The notes under the pieces are model-generated. The model did no database searches and had not been told where the DNA came from. It was given only the letters and a program-made list of their open reading frames with translations. From assembly GCA_910586955.1 (NCBI GenBank), contig CAJUMM010000045.1:1-22820 (forward strand): 22,820 bases of DNA, written 5' to 3'. Origin of the DNA: an uncultured Lachnospiraceae bacterium. Its GTDB lineage: Bacteria; Bacillota; Clostridia; Lachnospirales; Lachnospiraceae. Below, piece by piece: positions 1 through 7,527 of the stretch (positions within the stretch are counted from its first letter, which is position 1; each line of letters begins with the position of its first letter). Position numbers and translations under genes: made by a program.

Positions 1-170
1 CTGCAGATCAGGAGATCCGGAGGCTCAAATCTTATCTGTCTCATCTGGAAAACACCCAGACAGATCTTCTGGCCCAGGCAGGTGCCCAAGCCGGCACAGG
101 CGGAGAGTTTACCGGGGAGGCCACCATAAGCGCAGACCAGATCACGGTTTCGGAACCGGTATCATTTTAG
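1..170 (+). CDS. C-terminal end of an unrecognised protein (partial at window edge)
   Basis: An open frame runs from the window edge to a TAG stop at 168-170, giving 55 visible residues. It begins ADQEIRRLKSYLSHLENTQ, which reads as a charged amphipathic helix or coiled coil, and continues into a Gly/Ala/Thr-rich tail ending ITVSEPVSF. I do not recognise a family and assign no function. A strong intrinsic terminator starts 12 bases after the stop, which supports this frame and strand. The start and most of the gene lie outside the window. It converges on the minus-strand gene ending at 275. The alternative is a chance open frame, but the codon pattern and the terminator argue against that. 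Confidence 0.6.
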   Translation, partial: ADQEIRRLKSYLSHLENTQTDLLAQAGAQAGTGGEFTGEATISADQITVSEPVSF

Positions 171-182
171 TACAGACGAAAA

Positions 183-215
183 GGGATGCCAGAACAGACT
201 GGCATCTCTTTTTTT
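183..215 (+). terminator. Intrinsic terminator of the left-edge plus-strand gene
   Basis: The arms 183-192 and 199-208 (core GATGCCAG/CTGGCATC, extended by one G-T wobble and one G-C pair) enclose a six-base loop. Seven T residues follow at 209-215. It lies 12 bases after the stop at 170. Confidence 0.9.
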
Positions 216-219
216 GAGC

Positions 220-263
220 AAAAAAACGGCCCGCATCCTCTGTATACAGGGGGCTGCGGACCG
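220..263 (-). terminator. Intrinsic terminator of the 213-residue flagellar-locus gene
   Basis: Read on the minus strand, CGGTCCGCA (263-255) pairs with TGCGGGCCG (235-227) with one G-U wobble, and the inner palindrome CTGTATACAG (240-249) extends the hairpin. A run of seven T residues follows (complement of A 220-226). It starts 11 bases after the stop at 275 and faces the plus-strand terminator at 183-215, so the two converging units are each closed separately. Confidence 0.88.
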
Positions 264-274
264 ATAGCCGGCTT

Positions 275-916
275 CTACTTTTCGTCGGACTCTCCATAGT
301 ACGCGCTGAAGAGATCGTTGACTGCCTTATAAGTCTCACCTGAAATAGACGGAAGAGAACCGCCCCAGGCTTCCTCTGCCTGCTTGTAGCCTTTCTCAAT
401 GGCTGCCTGCATCTCTTTCATCTTCTCCGGATCGTCTCCTGCCAATGCCTGGGCAAAGTCAAAGAGTCTCTGGGAAGTCTGCTTTACACCCCAGTAACCA
501 TCCTCGGAAATGGCCGCCTGTGCGTCAGCCTTGGTCTGTGCGTCTACGGTAAAATTGCCGCTGGCAATGGTCTTCCAGAGATTGTCGCCCTGTACTGCCA
601 AACCGGTGATGCCCTGCTTCTGGAACATCTGCATTACCATATTGGTAAAACGGGCCGTCTGGTTCTCCATGTCTGCCTTCAGGCTGCTCACCAGAGCCGC
701 TCTCTCGGAATCGCTCATTTTCTTTGTTACCTGGGAGTCCTTGCTGAACTCTACCCGATCCGTATTCGGCTTGGTTGTCTTGTCGGCTACGGCGCCCACT
801 TCATTCTTATCCTGTTTTGTGGCAGCCTCTGCAGCCTTCACCGCTGTATTTGCATTTACGGAAGCATATCCGGAAGTTGTCTGGACATTCTGATAATAGT
901 TATCTTCAAGTCTCAA
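275..916 (-). CDS. 213-residue flagellar-locus protein of unknown function, under a sigma-28 promoter
   Basis: A soluble, mostly helical protein with no signal peptide or membrane segment. The N-terminal 50 residues are Ala/Thr/Lys-rich and probably flexible. DRVEFS at 53-58 resembles a short motif seen in FlgM and some other small flagellar proteins. The best-ordered part is about 138-208, with GYWGVKQTSQRLFDFAQALAG, an acidic turn (DDPEKM) and a block around 171-203. I recall similar C-terminal blocks in unnamed proteins of clostridial flagellar clusters but cannot name a family. The start is TTG at 916, eight bases after AGGGGG; no upstream ATG is in frame. A sigma-28 promoter sits at 985-1011 and a terminator follows the stop. 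Co-regulation with late flagellar genes is well supported; the function is unknown. Confidence 0.85.
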   Translation of the reverse strand: MRLEDNYYQNVQTTSGYASVNANTAVKAAEAATKQDKNEVGAVADKTTKPNTDRVEFSKDSQVTKKMSDSERAALVSSLKADMENQTARFTNMVMQMFQKQGITGLAVQGDNLWKTIASGNFTVDAQTKADAQAAISEDGYWGVKQTSQRLFDFAQALAGDDPEKMKEMQAAIEKGYKQAEEAWGGSLPSISGETYKAVNDLFSAYYGESDEK

Positions 917-984
917 ACCCTTTTCCCCCTTTCTGAGATAAGTATGGATTGTTAGAAAAATCGTGGAGATTCTCTATATTACCT

Positions 985-1011
985 ATATCGGCAGGGAATC
1001 CCAAAAGTTAA
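985..1011 (-). promoter_or_regulatory. Sigma-28 (FliA/SigD) promoter for the 213-residue gene
   Basis: On the minus strand, TTAA (1011-1008) is followed after exactly 15 bases by GCCGATAT (992-985). The known Bacillus/Clostridium consensus is TAAA-N15-GCCGATAT, so the -10 element is perfect and the -35 element is one base off. It lies between the stop of the upstream gene (1032) and the TTG start at 916, leaving a leader of roughly 60 bases. FliA itself is encoded at 19965-20747. Confidence 0.85.
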
Positions 1012-1031
1012 GCATTCTGCCAAAATATGCA

Positions 1032-2585
1032 CTAACCGGAAAATACTTTCCATCCCAGAAAGAAAAGCCCCGCCGCAGCTGCCAGAATAGCTGCCCGCAG
1101 AAGAGCCCGATCCGGCTTTTTCTCCGGTTCCTGCCTCTTTCTCTCCGCCTCTGCCAGCATGGCCCAGGAACCAAGACGCTGGGCGCCCAGGGAAATTCTG
1201 CTTATTTCCTCCTCCCCGCCCAAGGCCTTTTGAAAGCTGCGCCAGTTTTCTTCCAAAAGCCGCAGCCCCCGCTGCAGTGCTTCCTCCTGGGACTGCCCGG
1301 CAGCCGCAGGAAAGAAAGCCTCTTTCTCCGAATAGGCATCCCGGTTCCGGAAAGAAGAATCCCCCTTCTTCTCCTGAAAAAGCCCCAGGGCATAAGACAG
1401 TCCCTCTTTCGCGGTCTTCTGAGAATCCCCTGTCTTCCTGTACAGATCCGTCATATAATAATACACCCGGCGGGCTCCCTTGGAAGAGAGATAATAATCC
1501 ACCATCCGCTGGATCAGGCTTTCCATGGGAGCCGCCAGTTCCCTGGCTTCCGCACTGCCTCCTCCGGAAGCATACAGCTGTCCTTTTACAAAAGTCAAAG
1601 CAGCAAAATATCCCGCCGCCTCCTCATTGCCGCCGGTTCCCCCAAGACTCTCAAAAAGACGGCTACTCTCCTTTAAATGACTGGCAAAAAGTTCCGCCCT
1701 TCTAAACTCCTGCTCCGGAAAAGGCGGCTTCCCTGCTAATGCGGAGGCCCGCTGTCCTATCTGTACTTCTCCGGATTTCCTCTGGGCGTCAAAATCCCGG
1801 TTTATCTCCACACCGCCTTTTAAGGAGGGACGGTAAAGCCTGCCCTCCTCCGATGGCACCGCCCTGGCTCCGGATATGGGCTGCTGGAAAGCCTTTGACT
1901 GGACACCGCCGGTCACCGGCATCTTTCCGCTGCCGGCACCTTCTTCTGTTCCCAAAGCCCTCCTCCGGAAAAATTGTTCCGTTTTCCCCGGATCCGGGGA
2001 TTCTCCTGTTGTTCCCTTATAGAAGCGGATCCAAATCCGCCTGGCGGTTTCCGTCTGTCCGGTCTGTCCCAGCAGATCCATAAGATTTTTCAACCGCACT
2101 TCCATGAGAAGATTGAGTTTTTCCATCAAAACCTCATCCAGACGGATTATCTCTTCCTTCTGCTCCTCCCCTGTGGTATGAGTCAGGATCGCCTCCAGAA
2201 GGGCCAGATACAGCTTAGACAGCCGGACCAAATCCCCGGAGATACTTCCCGCCGGAACAGGCTGCCAGTTCTTTAATGCCTCCCAAAGCTCCTGTTCCAT
2301 CTCCAGGGTCCAGCGGAAGTCCTCCTCCATCTGCTTCTCCTCCAGGCCAAACCACTTGCTCTGTCTGGAAAGCTTAGGTGTATCCCGGTATTCCCGCTCC
2401 TTTTCTTTCTTCTCCCGCTGTTCTTCCTCCAGACGTTCCCTGGTTTCCTCCGCCTGCCTGGCTGCCTGGGCAACCAAAACCCGGCCGGCTTCCAGCTCTG
2501 CAAACTTCCTGGCTGAGCGTCCCTCTGCTCCAACAGCGGCTGCCGAAACCTGGCCGCCTAATTCCTTTCCCTTCAGCTTCTCCAT
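1032..2585 (-). CDS. Unrecognised 517-residue protein with N-terminal coiled coil and C-terminal membrane anchor
   Basis: I do not recognise this family. The first 75 residues are highly charged, with an Arg/Glu/Lys-rich stretch (ETRERLEEEQREKKEKERE) that should form a coiled coil. The middle is helical and Gln/Glu-rich, with a low-complexity Gly/Ser/Arg linker near 200-290. A helical block near 380-400 contains the tyrosines of ARRVYYYMTDLYRK. A single hydrophobic segment at about 493-515 (AAILAAAAGLFFLGWKVF) precedes a two-residue tail, which predicts a tail-anchored protein with its bulk in the cytoplasm. ATG at 2585 was chosen because AGGTGGGG precedes it; ATG at 2603 (six more residues) lacks a ribosome site. 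The gene sits just after the MCP terminator and just before the sigma-28 promoter at 985-1011. Confidence 0.8.
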   Translation of the reverse strand: MEKLKGKELGGQVSAAAVGAEGRSARKFAELEAGRVLVAQAARQAEETRERLEEEQREKKEKEREYRDTPKLSRQSKWFGLEEKQMEEDFRWTLEMEQELWEALKNWQPVPAGSISGDLVRLSKLYLALLEAILTHTTGEEQKEEIIRLDEVLMEKLNLLMEVRLKNLMDLLGQTGQTETARRIWIRFYKGTTGESPDPGKTEQFFRRRALGTEEGAGSGKMPVTGGVQSKAFQQPISGARAVPSEEGRLYRPSLKGGVEINRDFDAQRKSGEVQIGQRASALAGKPPFPEQEFRRAELFASHLKESSRLFESLGGTGGNEEAAGYFAALTFVKGQLYASGGGSAEARELAAPMESLIQRMVDYYLSSKGARRVYYYMTDLYRKTGDSQKTAKEGLSYALGLFQEKKGDSSFRNRDAYSEKEAFFPAAAGQSQEEALQRGLRLLEENWRSFQKALGGEEEISRISLGAQRLGSWAMLAEAERKRQEPEKKPDRALLRAAILAAAAGLFFLGWKVFSG

Positions 2586-2613
2586 TTCCCCACCTAAAAA
2601 CATCTTTCTTTAC

Positions 2614-2645
2614 AAAAAGCCCTGGGAAGCAAAGCCTCCCAGGGC
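2614..2645 (-). terminator. Intrinsic terminator after the first chemoreceptor
   Basis: A perfect nine-base stem, GCCCTGGGA/TCCCAGGGC (2619-2627 with 2637-2645), has a nine-base loop and is followed on the minus strand by five T residues (A 2614-2618). It lies 15 bases after the stop at 2660 and only about 30 bases before the start of the next gene. Confidence 0.85.
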
Positions 2646-2659
2646 ATATGTAACTTTTT

Positions 2660-4498
2660 TTAATACTTGCTGTTGTTGTCTCCCGCATAGGAAGAAGGCG
2701 TATAACTGCTCTCATAGCTCACGGAAGGTGCAATCTCTTCCATTGCCATGGGCTCCTCCTCATAGGAAACAGAGACAGAAGCGGAAGACGCATCGCTGCG
2801 CAGTTTGAACTTCCGCACCTGGGTCTTCAGCATCTCTGCCTGGCTGGAAAGCTCCTCGCTGGCAGCCGCACTCTGCTCCGCTGTTGCAGAGTTGGTCTGA
2901 ACCACGCTGGAAATCTGATCGATTCCCTGGGTAATCTCCTGGATAGAGCTGGACTGCTCGCTGGTAGCCTGGGAGATCTTATCTACCACATCCACGGCAA
3001 CCTTGGTACTCTCTACAGTCAGCAGAAGGGCACTGGCTGTGCTGTCTGCAATCTTAGTTCCGTTCTCTACTGCCTGGATGGACTCCTCAATAAGGGCCGT
3101 AGTATTCTTGGCCGCTTCCGCACTCTTGGAAGCCAGGTTTCTCACCTCGTCTGCCACAACGGCAAAGCCTTTTCCTGCAGAACCTGCCCGGGCTGCCTCT
3201 ACGGCTGCGTTAAGGGCCAGGATATTGGTCTGGAAGGCAATATCCTCAATGGTCTTAATAATCTTGCCGATCTCATTGGAGCTCTGGCTGATAGCAGACA
3301 TGGCGGAAATCATATCCTCCATCTTCTGGTTGGAAAGGGTCAGCTCCTCGCCTGCTTTTCCTACCTGCTCGCTGGCAGTCTTGGAATGCTGTGCAGTCTG
3401 GACCACCTTCTCGGAAATCTCGTTGATAGCAGCCGCAAGCTGCTCAATGGAGCTGGCCTGCTCGGTAGCGCCCTGGGAAAGAGCCTGGGCACCGGAGGAC
3501 ACCTGATCCGAGCCGCTGGCTACCTGATCGGAAGCCTCATTGATCTTGCTCAAGGTATTGCTCAAGTTCAGATTCATCTTGCGGACCGAAGCCAAAAGGG
3601 GCTCAAAATCGCCAACATAGGAATCCTCTGCCTGGGTACGCACATTGAAATTGCCTTTTGCCATCTCCGCCATAATGCGGTTCAGGTCGGTGATCATGGA
3701 ATTAAGCTCCGTACAGGTACGGCGGAAACTGGCTACCAGGGCACCAATCTCGTCATTTCCGTTATAGGTCAGATCGTTTTCCAAGATACCTTTTGACAAA
3801 TTCTTGGCTGCACCCTCCACCTCATTAATAGGCCTTACAATGGAAGCCGTAACCTTAATGCAGATTACAAAGGCCAGCACAACCGCCACAATCAGAAGAA
3901 CCAGCACCAGAATCATATTCTGATTGGTAGACTTCATGCTCTCATCCAAAGTCTCGTCCTGCAAAGTAGAGGTAAAGCCGTCCAGAACCAGAGCCTGGGC
4001 AACCAGCTGATCCAGCTTCGGCGTACACTCCTCCACCAGCATCCGCTCCGCTTCCGTCATTCCGGTGGTGTTCATGGAACTGGAAGACAGCTCTGTCCGC
4101 AGAGCTTCTTCTACTTTAGTTCCAATGGCAATCCACTCCTCCATCAGCTGTGCATATTTGTTAACCTCTCCGGCATCCAGGATATTCATCTCCTGCAGAT
4201 TGCTGATATTGGTCTGGATCTCGGAAATCAGTTTGTTGACTTCCTGGGCATTGGTCTCAAAATTAGCACTGTCCTTTGCCAAAGCCATATCCCGGAGCAG
4301 CCGGGCTGCCGTATTGGTATTCATACGGCTGTTGCGCACCAGGCTTCTGGCCGCCATAGCACCGTTGGCAAAATTATCCAGGTTGTCATTGGCAGCGCTC
4401 AGCTTAGATATGGAAAGAACAGCAATGAGTACCGTCAATACCAAAATAAGTGCATAGCTGACTAACAACCTGCTTTTGATCTTCAACTTCTTTAACAT
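2660..4498 (-). CDS. Methyl-accepting chemotaxis protein (four-helix-bundle sensor type)
   Basis: A 612-residue transmembrane chemoreceptor. TM1 spans about 11-30. The extracytoplasmic sensor (about 33-192) is all-helical and resembles a 4HB_MCP bundle. TM2 is about 194-214, HAMP about 215-268, and a second HAMP-like repeat starts near 275 (EMAKGNFNVRTQAE). The signalling domain has the canonical hairpin tip around 417-438 (IEDIAFQTNILALNAAVEAA), which contacts CheA and CheW. The Ser/Tyr/Glu-rich tail after 566 has no recognisable CheR-tethering pentapeptide. The ligand is unknown. The gene has its own sigma-A-like promoter and a terminator. The cytoplasmic half is strongly similar to the next receptor upstream, so the two look like a tandem duplication with diverged sensors. 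The start ATG at 4498 is preceded by AAGAAGGGGAACGA. Confidence 0.95.
   Translation of the reverse strand: MLKKLKIKSRLLVSYALILVLTVLIAVLSISKLSAANDNLDNFANGAMAARSLVRNSRMNTNTAARLLRDMALAKDSANFETNAQEVNKLISEIQTNISNLQEMNILDAGEVNKYAQLMEEWIAIGTKVEEALRTELSSSSMNTTGMTEAERMLVEECTPKLDQLVAQALVLDGFTSTLQDETLDESMKSTNQNMILVLVLLIVAVVLAFVICIKVTASIVRPINEVEGAAKNLSKGILENDLTYNGNDEIGALVASFRRTCTELNSMITDLNRIMAEMAKGNFNVRTQAEDSYVGDFEPLLASVRKMNLNLSNTLSKINEASDQVASGSDQVSSGAQALSQGATEQASSIEQLAAAINEISEKVVQTAQHSKTASEQVGKAGEELTLSNQKMEDMISAMSAISQSSNEIGKIIKTIEDIAFQTNILALNAAVEAARAGSAGKGFAVVADEVRNLASKSAEAAKNTTALIEESIQAVENGTKIADSTASALLLTVESTKVAVDVVDKISQATSEQSSSIQEITQGIDQISSVVQTNSATAEQSAAASEELSSQAEMLKTQVRKFKLRSDASSASVSVSYEEEPMAMEEIAPSVSYESSYTPSSYAGDNNSKY
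2840..3535. repeat. Receptor signalling-domain repeat, copy 1 (direct, diverged)
   Basis: This covers residues 322-553 of the first receptor and aligns without gaps, at 696 bases, to 4704-5399 in the second. Around the hairpin tip the two are nearly identical, and the differences there look mainly synonymous. It is a coding repeat and a possible site of homologous recombination or deletion. Confidence 0.75.
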
Positions 4499-4593
4499 TT
4501 CGTTCCCCTTCTTTTCTCCGTTTTTGCAGTAACGATCTATTTTCCGTGTAGAATTACCACTTACTGCCTGTGCTTTTAAATCTCATTTTATTT

Positions 4594-4622
4594 ATCTTAC
4601 CGCATTTATCTTCTATTGTCCA
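4594..4622 (-). promoter_or_regulatory. Candidate sigma-A promoter for the first chemoreceptor
   Basis: On the minus strand TGGACA (4622-4617; 5/6 to TTGACA) is separated by 17 bases from TAAGAT (4599-4594; 4/6 to TATAAT), about 95 bases before the start at 4498. No sigma-28 -10 element (CCGATA) is present in this 154-base gap, so this receptor appears not to be a direct FliA target. Confidence 0.5.
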
Positions 4623-4652
4623 GCAGAAAGAAATTGAAATATTTGTAATATC

Positions 4653-6323
4653 TTAATCTACCCGCAGACGGAATCTGCCGGTCAGTTCTTTAAGCATCTG
4701 GGACTGTCCGGACAACTCCTCGCTGGCCGCCGCACTCTCCTGGGCCGTGGCAGAGTTGGTCTGCACTACGCTGGAAATCTGATCCACGCCCTGGTTGATC
4801 TCCTGGATGGAGTTGGCCTGCTGCTCTGCCGCCAAAGTAATCTTGCTCACCAGATCCACGGCGTTCTTGGTGCTCTCCACCGTAGACAAAAGAGCTTTGG
4901 CCGTGCTGTCGGCAATCCTGGTACCGTTCTCCACTGCCTGCATGGAACCCTCAATCAGAACCGTGGTATTTTTAGCTGCCTCCGCACTCTTGGAAGCCAG
5001 GTTTCTCACCTCATCCGCCACGACGGCAAAGCCCTTTCCTGCAGAGCCTGCCCGGGCCGCCTCTACTGCAGCATTCAAAGCCAGGATATTGGTCTGGAAG
5101 GCAATATCCTCGATGGTCTTGATGATCTTTCCAATCTCTCCGGAACGATCGCTGATCTCCGACATGGCTCCGATCATCTCCTGCATCTTCTGGTTGGAGA
5201 GGGTCAGATCCGCACCTGCGTTCTCCACCTGCTCGCTGGCCAGTTTCGCATTCTCCGAAGTCTTCTTTACCTGATCGGAAATTTCCGCCAGGGAAGCCGC
5301 CAGCTGTTCCACGGCGCTGGCCTGCTCGGTAGCGCCCTGGGAAAGTCCCTGAGCACCGGAAGACACCTGATCGGAACCGCTGGCCACCTGCTCGCTGGCC
5401 TCATTGATCCGGACTAAAGTGCCGCTCAAATTCCGGTTCATCTCCCGGATAGACATGAGAATCGGCTTGAAATCATTGACATAATACTCTTCCGCCTTGG
5501 TGCGGATATCGAAATTACCCTTTGCCATCTCGTCCATCAAATAGGACAGATCACCGATCACGGCCGTAAGAGCCGTACAGGTCCGGCGGAAGCTTTCTGC
5601 CAGGACGCCCAGCTCATCCTTGGATTCATAGGTGATCTCATTTTTTACATTACCACTGGAAATCTCCTTGGCTACCTGCTCCAGTTCATAGATAGGCTGG
5701 GTCAGGCCTTTGATCAGGACCATCATAATCACAATGGAAATTACGATGCCGAGAACCAGAAGGACCAGCAGGAACAGGGTTGAATTATTGGTGATATTCT
5801 TTGTGGATTTATCCGAATCCTCAGCCCTGCTATTGGCCTCCTGCCGGAGCTGGTCTGCCGCAGCCGCGCTCTCCGTAAAGATCTGGCCGAAATCCCCGGA
5901 CATAATCTGTTTTGCCCGGTCCCAGTTTCCCTGCTCCATATAACCCATGATCTCTCCGATCATAGCCTGGGCCTGGCTGCTCTGATCCTGCAGGATCTTA
6001 ACTGCCGCCGCATTGGTCTCGGGTATTTTCGCCAGTTCTCCGATTCCTTCCGTTGCCTTGGAAGCACTGGCCATAATATCATCCGCATACTTCTCTACAT
6101 TCTCTTCCAGCAGGGCGGAGTTCAGAAGCCCCCATACCTCAAAAATCTCTTTGGACACCATCATGGCTTCGCTTGTCTCTACATACGGCCCGGTGTACAT
6201 GTCATGAGCCTTGTCTCCTACGGAACGCAGGGCGCTGACAGACAGGATTACCAAAATAACGCTGATCAGCAGAATCGTACCGAAAGAGATCATCAATTTC
6301 TGTGAAATCTTCAAATTTTTCAT
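4653..6323 (-). CDS. Methyl-accepting chemotaxis protein, paralogue coupled to a nucleotidyltransferase-like gene
   Basis: A 556-residue chemoreceptor. TM1 is about 11-32, and the all-helical sensor about 33-180 contains the internal GNWDRAKQIMSG typical of four-helix-bundle sensors. TM2 is about 181-204 and HAMP about 204-255. A second HAMP-like stretch begins near 265 (EMAKGNFDIRTKAE). The signalling tip is near 404-425 (IEDIAFQTNILALNAAVEAA). It ends soon after the methylation helix (RFRLRVD), without the Ser/Tyr tail of its neighbour. The ligand is unknown. The stop of the upstream nucleotidyltransferase-like gene is one base before this ATG, so the two are translated together. AAGGATGG at 6341-6330 is the likely ribosome site. 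No clear terminator follows, so transcription may continue into the next receptor gene. Confidence 0.95.
   Translation of the reverse strand: MKNLKISQKLMISFGTILLISVILVILSVSALRSVGDKAHDMYTGPYVETSEAMMVSKEIFEVWGLLNSALLEENVEKYADDIMASASKATEGIGELAKIPETNAAAVKILQDQSSQAQAMIGEIMGYMEQGNWDRAKQIMSGDFGQIFTESAAAADQLRQEANSRAEDSDKSTKNITNNSTLFLLVLLVLGIVISIVIMMVLIKGLTQPIYELEQVAKEISSGNVKNEITYESKDELGVLAESFRRTCTALTAVIGDLSYLMDEMAKGNFDIRTKAEEYYVNDFKPILMSIREMNRNLSGTLVRINEASEQVASGSDQVSSGAQGLSQGATEQASAVEQLAASLAEISDQVKKTSENAKLASEQVENAGADLTLSNQKMQEMIGAMSEISDRSGEIGKIIKTIEDIAFQTNILALNAAVEAARAGSAGKGFAVVADEVRNLASKSAEAAKNTTVLIEGSMQAVENGTRIADSTAKALLSTVESTKNAVDLVSKITLAAEQQANSIQEINQGVDQISSVVQTNSATAQESAAASEELSGQSQMLKELTGRFRLRVD
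4704..5399. repeat. Receptor signalling-domain repeat, copy 2 (direct, diverged)
   Basis: This covers residues 309-540 of the second receptor and is the colinear partner of 2840-3535, with the same length and orientation and no gaps. The sensor and HAMP regions outside it have diverged much more. Confidence 0.75.
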
Positions 6324-6324
6324 G

Positions 6325-7476
6325 TCATTCCATCCTTACATCTTCTTTAGACTTTTTTTCATCAAGCTGCTTTTTCCTGGAAACCCTCATCCTTCTTATG
6401 CGGATGATACAGCAGGGAAAATACAGCCAAGGAAACTTTTTCAACACCGGAAACAGGGTTTCCATATACTCCCTCTTAGGAAACAGCAGTTCCTTCTCCT
6501 TATTCTGCCATTCACTCTCCCGGTCTCTCTGGTAAAAATCTGCCACGTCCTGTATAAGGGGCAGGATTTTCTCGCTCATCTGCCTGCCCTGCTCGCCCCT
6601 GGAAAAGATATAGAGTTCCATAGCGCTGTAAATTTCCATGTCGTTGCAGACTTCATTCCCGAACCAGATATCTCCCAGTTTCATAAAATGCCTGGAAAAA
6701 GTCTGGATCCGTTTCTTTTTTAAAACCCTGTTTATGTAGGACCAGTCCAGCTCCTCTTCGTGCCGTTTCACATAAAGCCAGAAATCCAGCACCGTCCGTA
6801 TGGTCGCCCTTCCCAAAGCATATTCATTGGCCGCACGGCCCGCCATGTAGAGATAGGCTTCCTCCTCATCAAAACTACGGAGATACCGGTATCCCTTCAC
6901 TTTGGAAAACATCCGCAGGGGAGAATCAAAATACTTTTCCAGCCTTCCGGCCACAAACCGCAGCTTCTCATAAAAAGCTACATAAACCCCGGGAATTTTG
7001 TAGTACAGGATCCCGTCGTCCTCCCGGTTCTCGTGAAGCTCATAATCCATGCTCCGCATCATGGTGTCAATCCGGTGCAGCTCCCCCTTGGGAATCCAGA
7101 TGCGGATTCGATCCATCTTCCGCAGCTCTCCCTGAGGATAAAGATCCCGCAGGGTGCTCCCCTCCAAAATCATAAAATAAATCCGGTGCCGCTCCAGCTG
7201 CCACCTTAGAACTTCCTCCGCACTCCGGTATACGGGAATATTCTTTAGTTCTCTCTGATAACTCTCATAGAAAAGAGTCTTTGCTTGTTTCTCTATGTCC
7301 GAGCCAAATCCCAAGATGCCAAGATAAATTAAATTCGCCACCTGATTGGCCTCTGCCACCTGATACAGGTTTCTCCAGGACATCAGGCTGTTTGAAAGGA
7401 CAGGAGTCTTCTTTTGATTCATGACTGCCGATGCCACCAGAAGCAGATACCGGCACTCCTGCTGCATTACGTTCAT
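6325..7476 (-). CDS. Family-5 nucleotidyltransferase homologue with a degenerate active site
   Basis: A 383-residue protein of the uncharacterised nucleotidyltransferase family (NTP_transf_5 type). This is recognisable from ILEGSTLRDLYPQGELRKM (103-121), which matches the family pattern of a hydrophobic run, KG, then LRxxYP and R. In active members a G-D-I-D pair of metal-binding aspartates follows; here the aligned residues read KMDRIRIWI (120-128), with both aspartates replaced by arginine, so catalysis is doubtful. The helical C-terminal half ends in a basic stretch (CCIIRIRRMRVSRKKQ). ATG at 7476 is preferred because GAAAGAGG lies eight bases upstream. A TTG at 7497 would add seven residues but falls at the end of the previous terminator. 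The receptor gene follows one base after the stop, suggesting a shared role. Confidence 0.75.
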   Translation of the reverse strand: MNVMQQECRYLLLVASAVMNQKKTPVLSNSLMSWRNLYQVAEANQVANLIYLGILGFGSDIEKQAKTLFYESYQRELKNIPVYRSAEEVLRWQLERHRIYFMILEGSTLRDLYPQGELRKMDRIRIWIPKGELHRIDTMMRSMDYELHENREDDGILYYKIPGVYVAFYEKLRFVAGRLEKYFDSPLRMFSKVKGYRYLRSFDEEEAYLYMAGRAANEYALGRATIRTVLDFWLYVKRHEEELDWSYINRVLKKKRIQTFSRHFMKLGDIWFGNEVCNDMEIYSAMELYIFSRGEQGRQMSEKILPLIQDVADFYQRDRESEWQNKEKELLFPKREYMETLFPVLKKFPWLYFPCCIIRIRRMRVSRKKQLDEKKSKEDVRME

Positions 7477-7498
7477 CAAAGAAACCTCTTTCTCCAAG

Positions 7499-7522
7499 AA
7501 AAAGGGCTGCTGGCAGCCCTTT
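7499..7522 (-). terminator. Intrinsic terminator of the FliD-like gene, abutting the next ribosome site
   Basis: A nine-base stem AAAGGGCTG/CAGCCCTTT (7522-7514 with 7509-7501) has a four-base loop and a five-T run (A 7499-7503). It starts six bases after the stop at 7528. The T-run and part of the stem (7498-7505) can instead pair with the downstream ribosome site at 7485-7492. Confidence 0.85.
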
Positions 7523-7527
7523 GACTT

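Noticed and set aside
963..2810. Several long plus-strand open frames opposite the tail-anchored protein gene
   Set aside because: They are Pro/Arg/Leu-rich with scattered cysteines, lack ribosome sites and lie opposite a minus-strand gene with coherent protein features; they reflect GC-rich codon use on the other strand.
4636..4652. Inverted AT repeat after the second receptor's stop as a terminator
   Set aside because: The stem has almost no GC pairs and no T-run, so it is unlikely to stop transcription.
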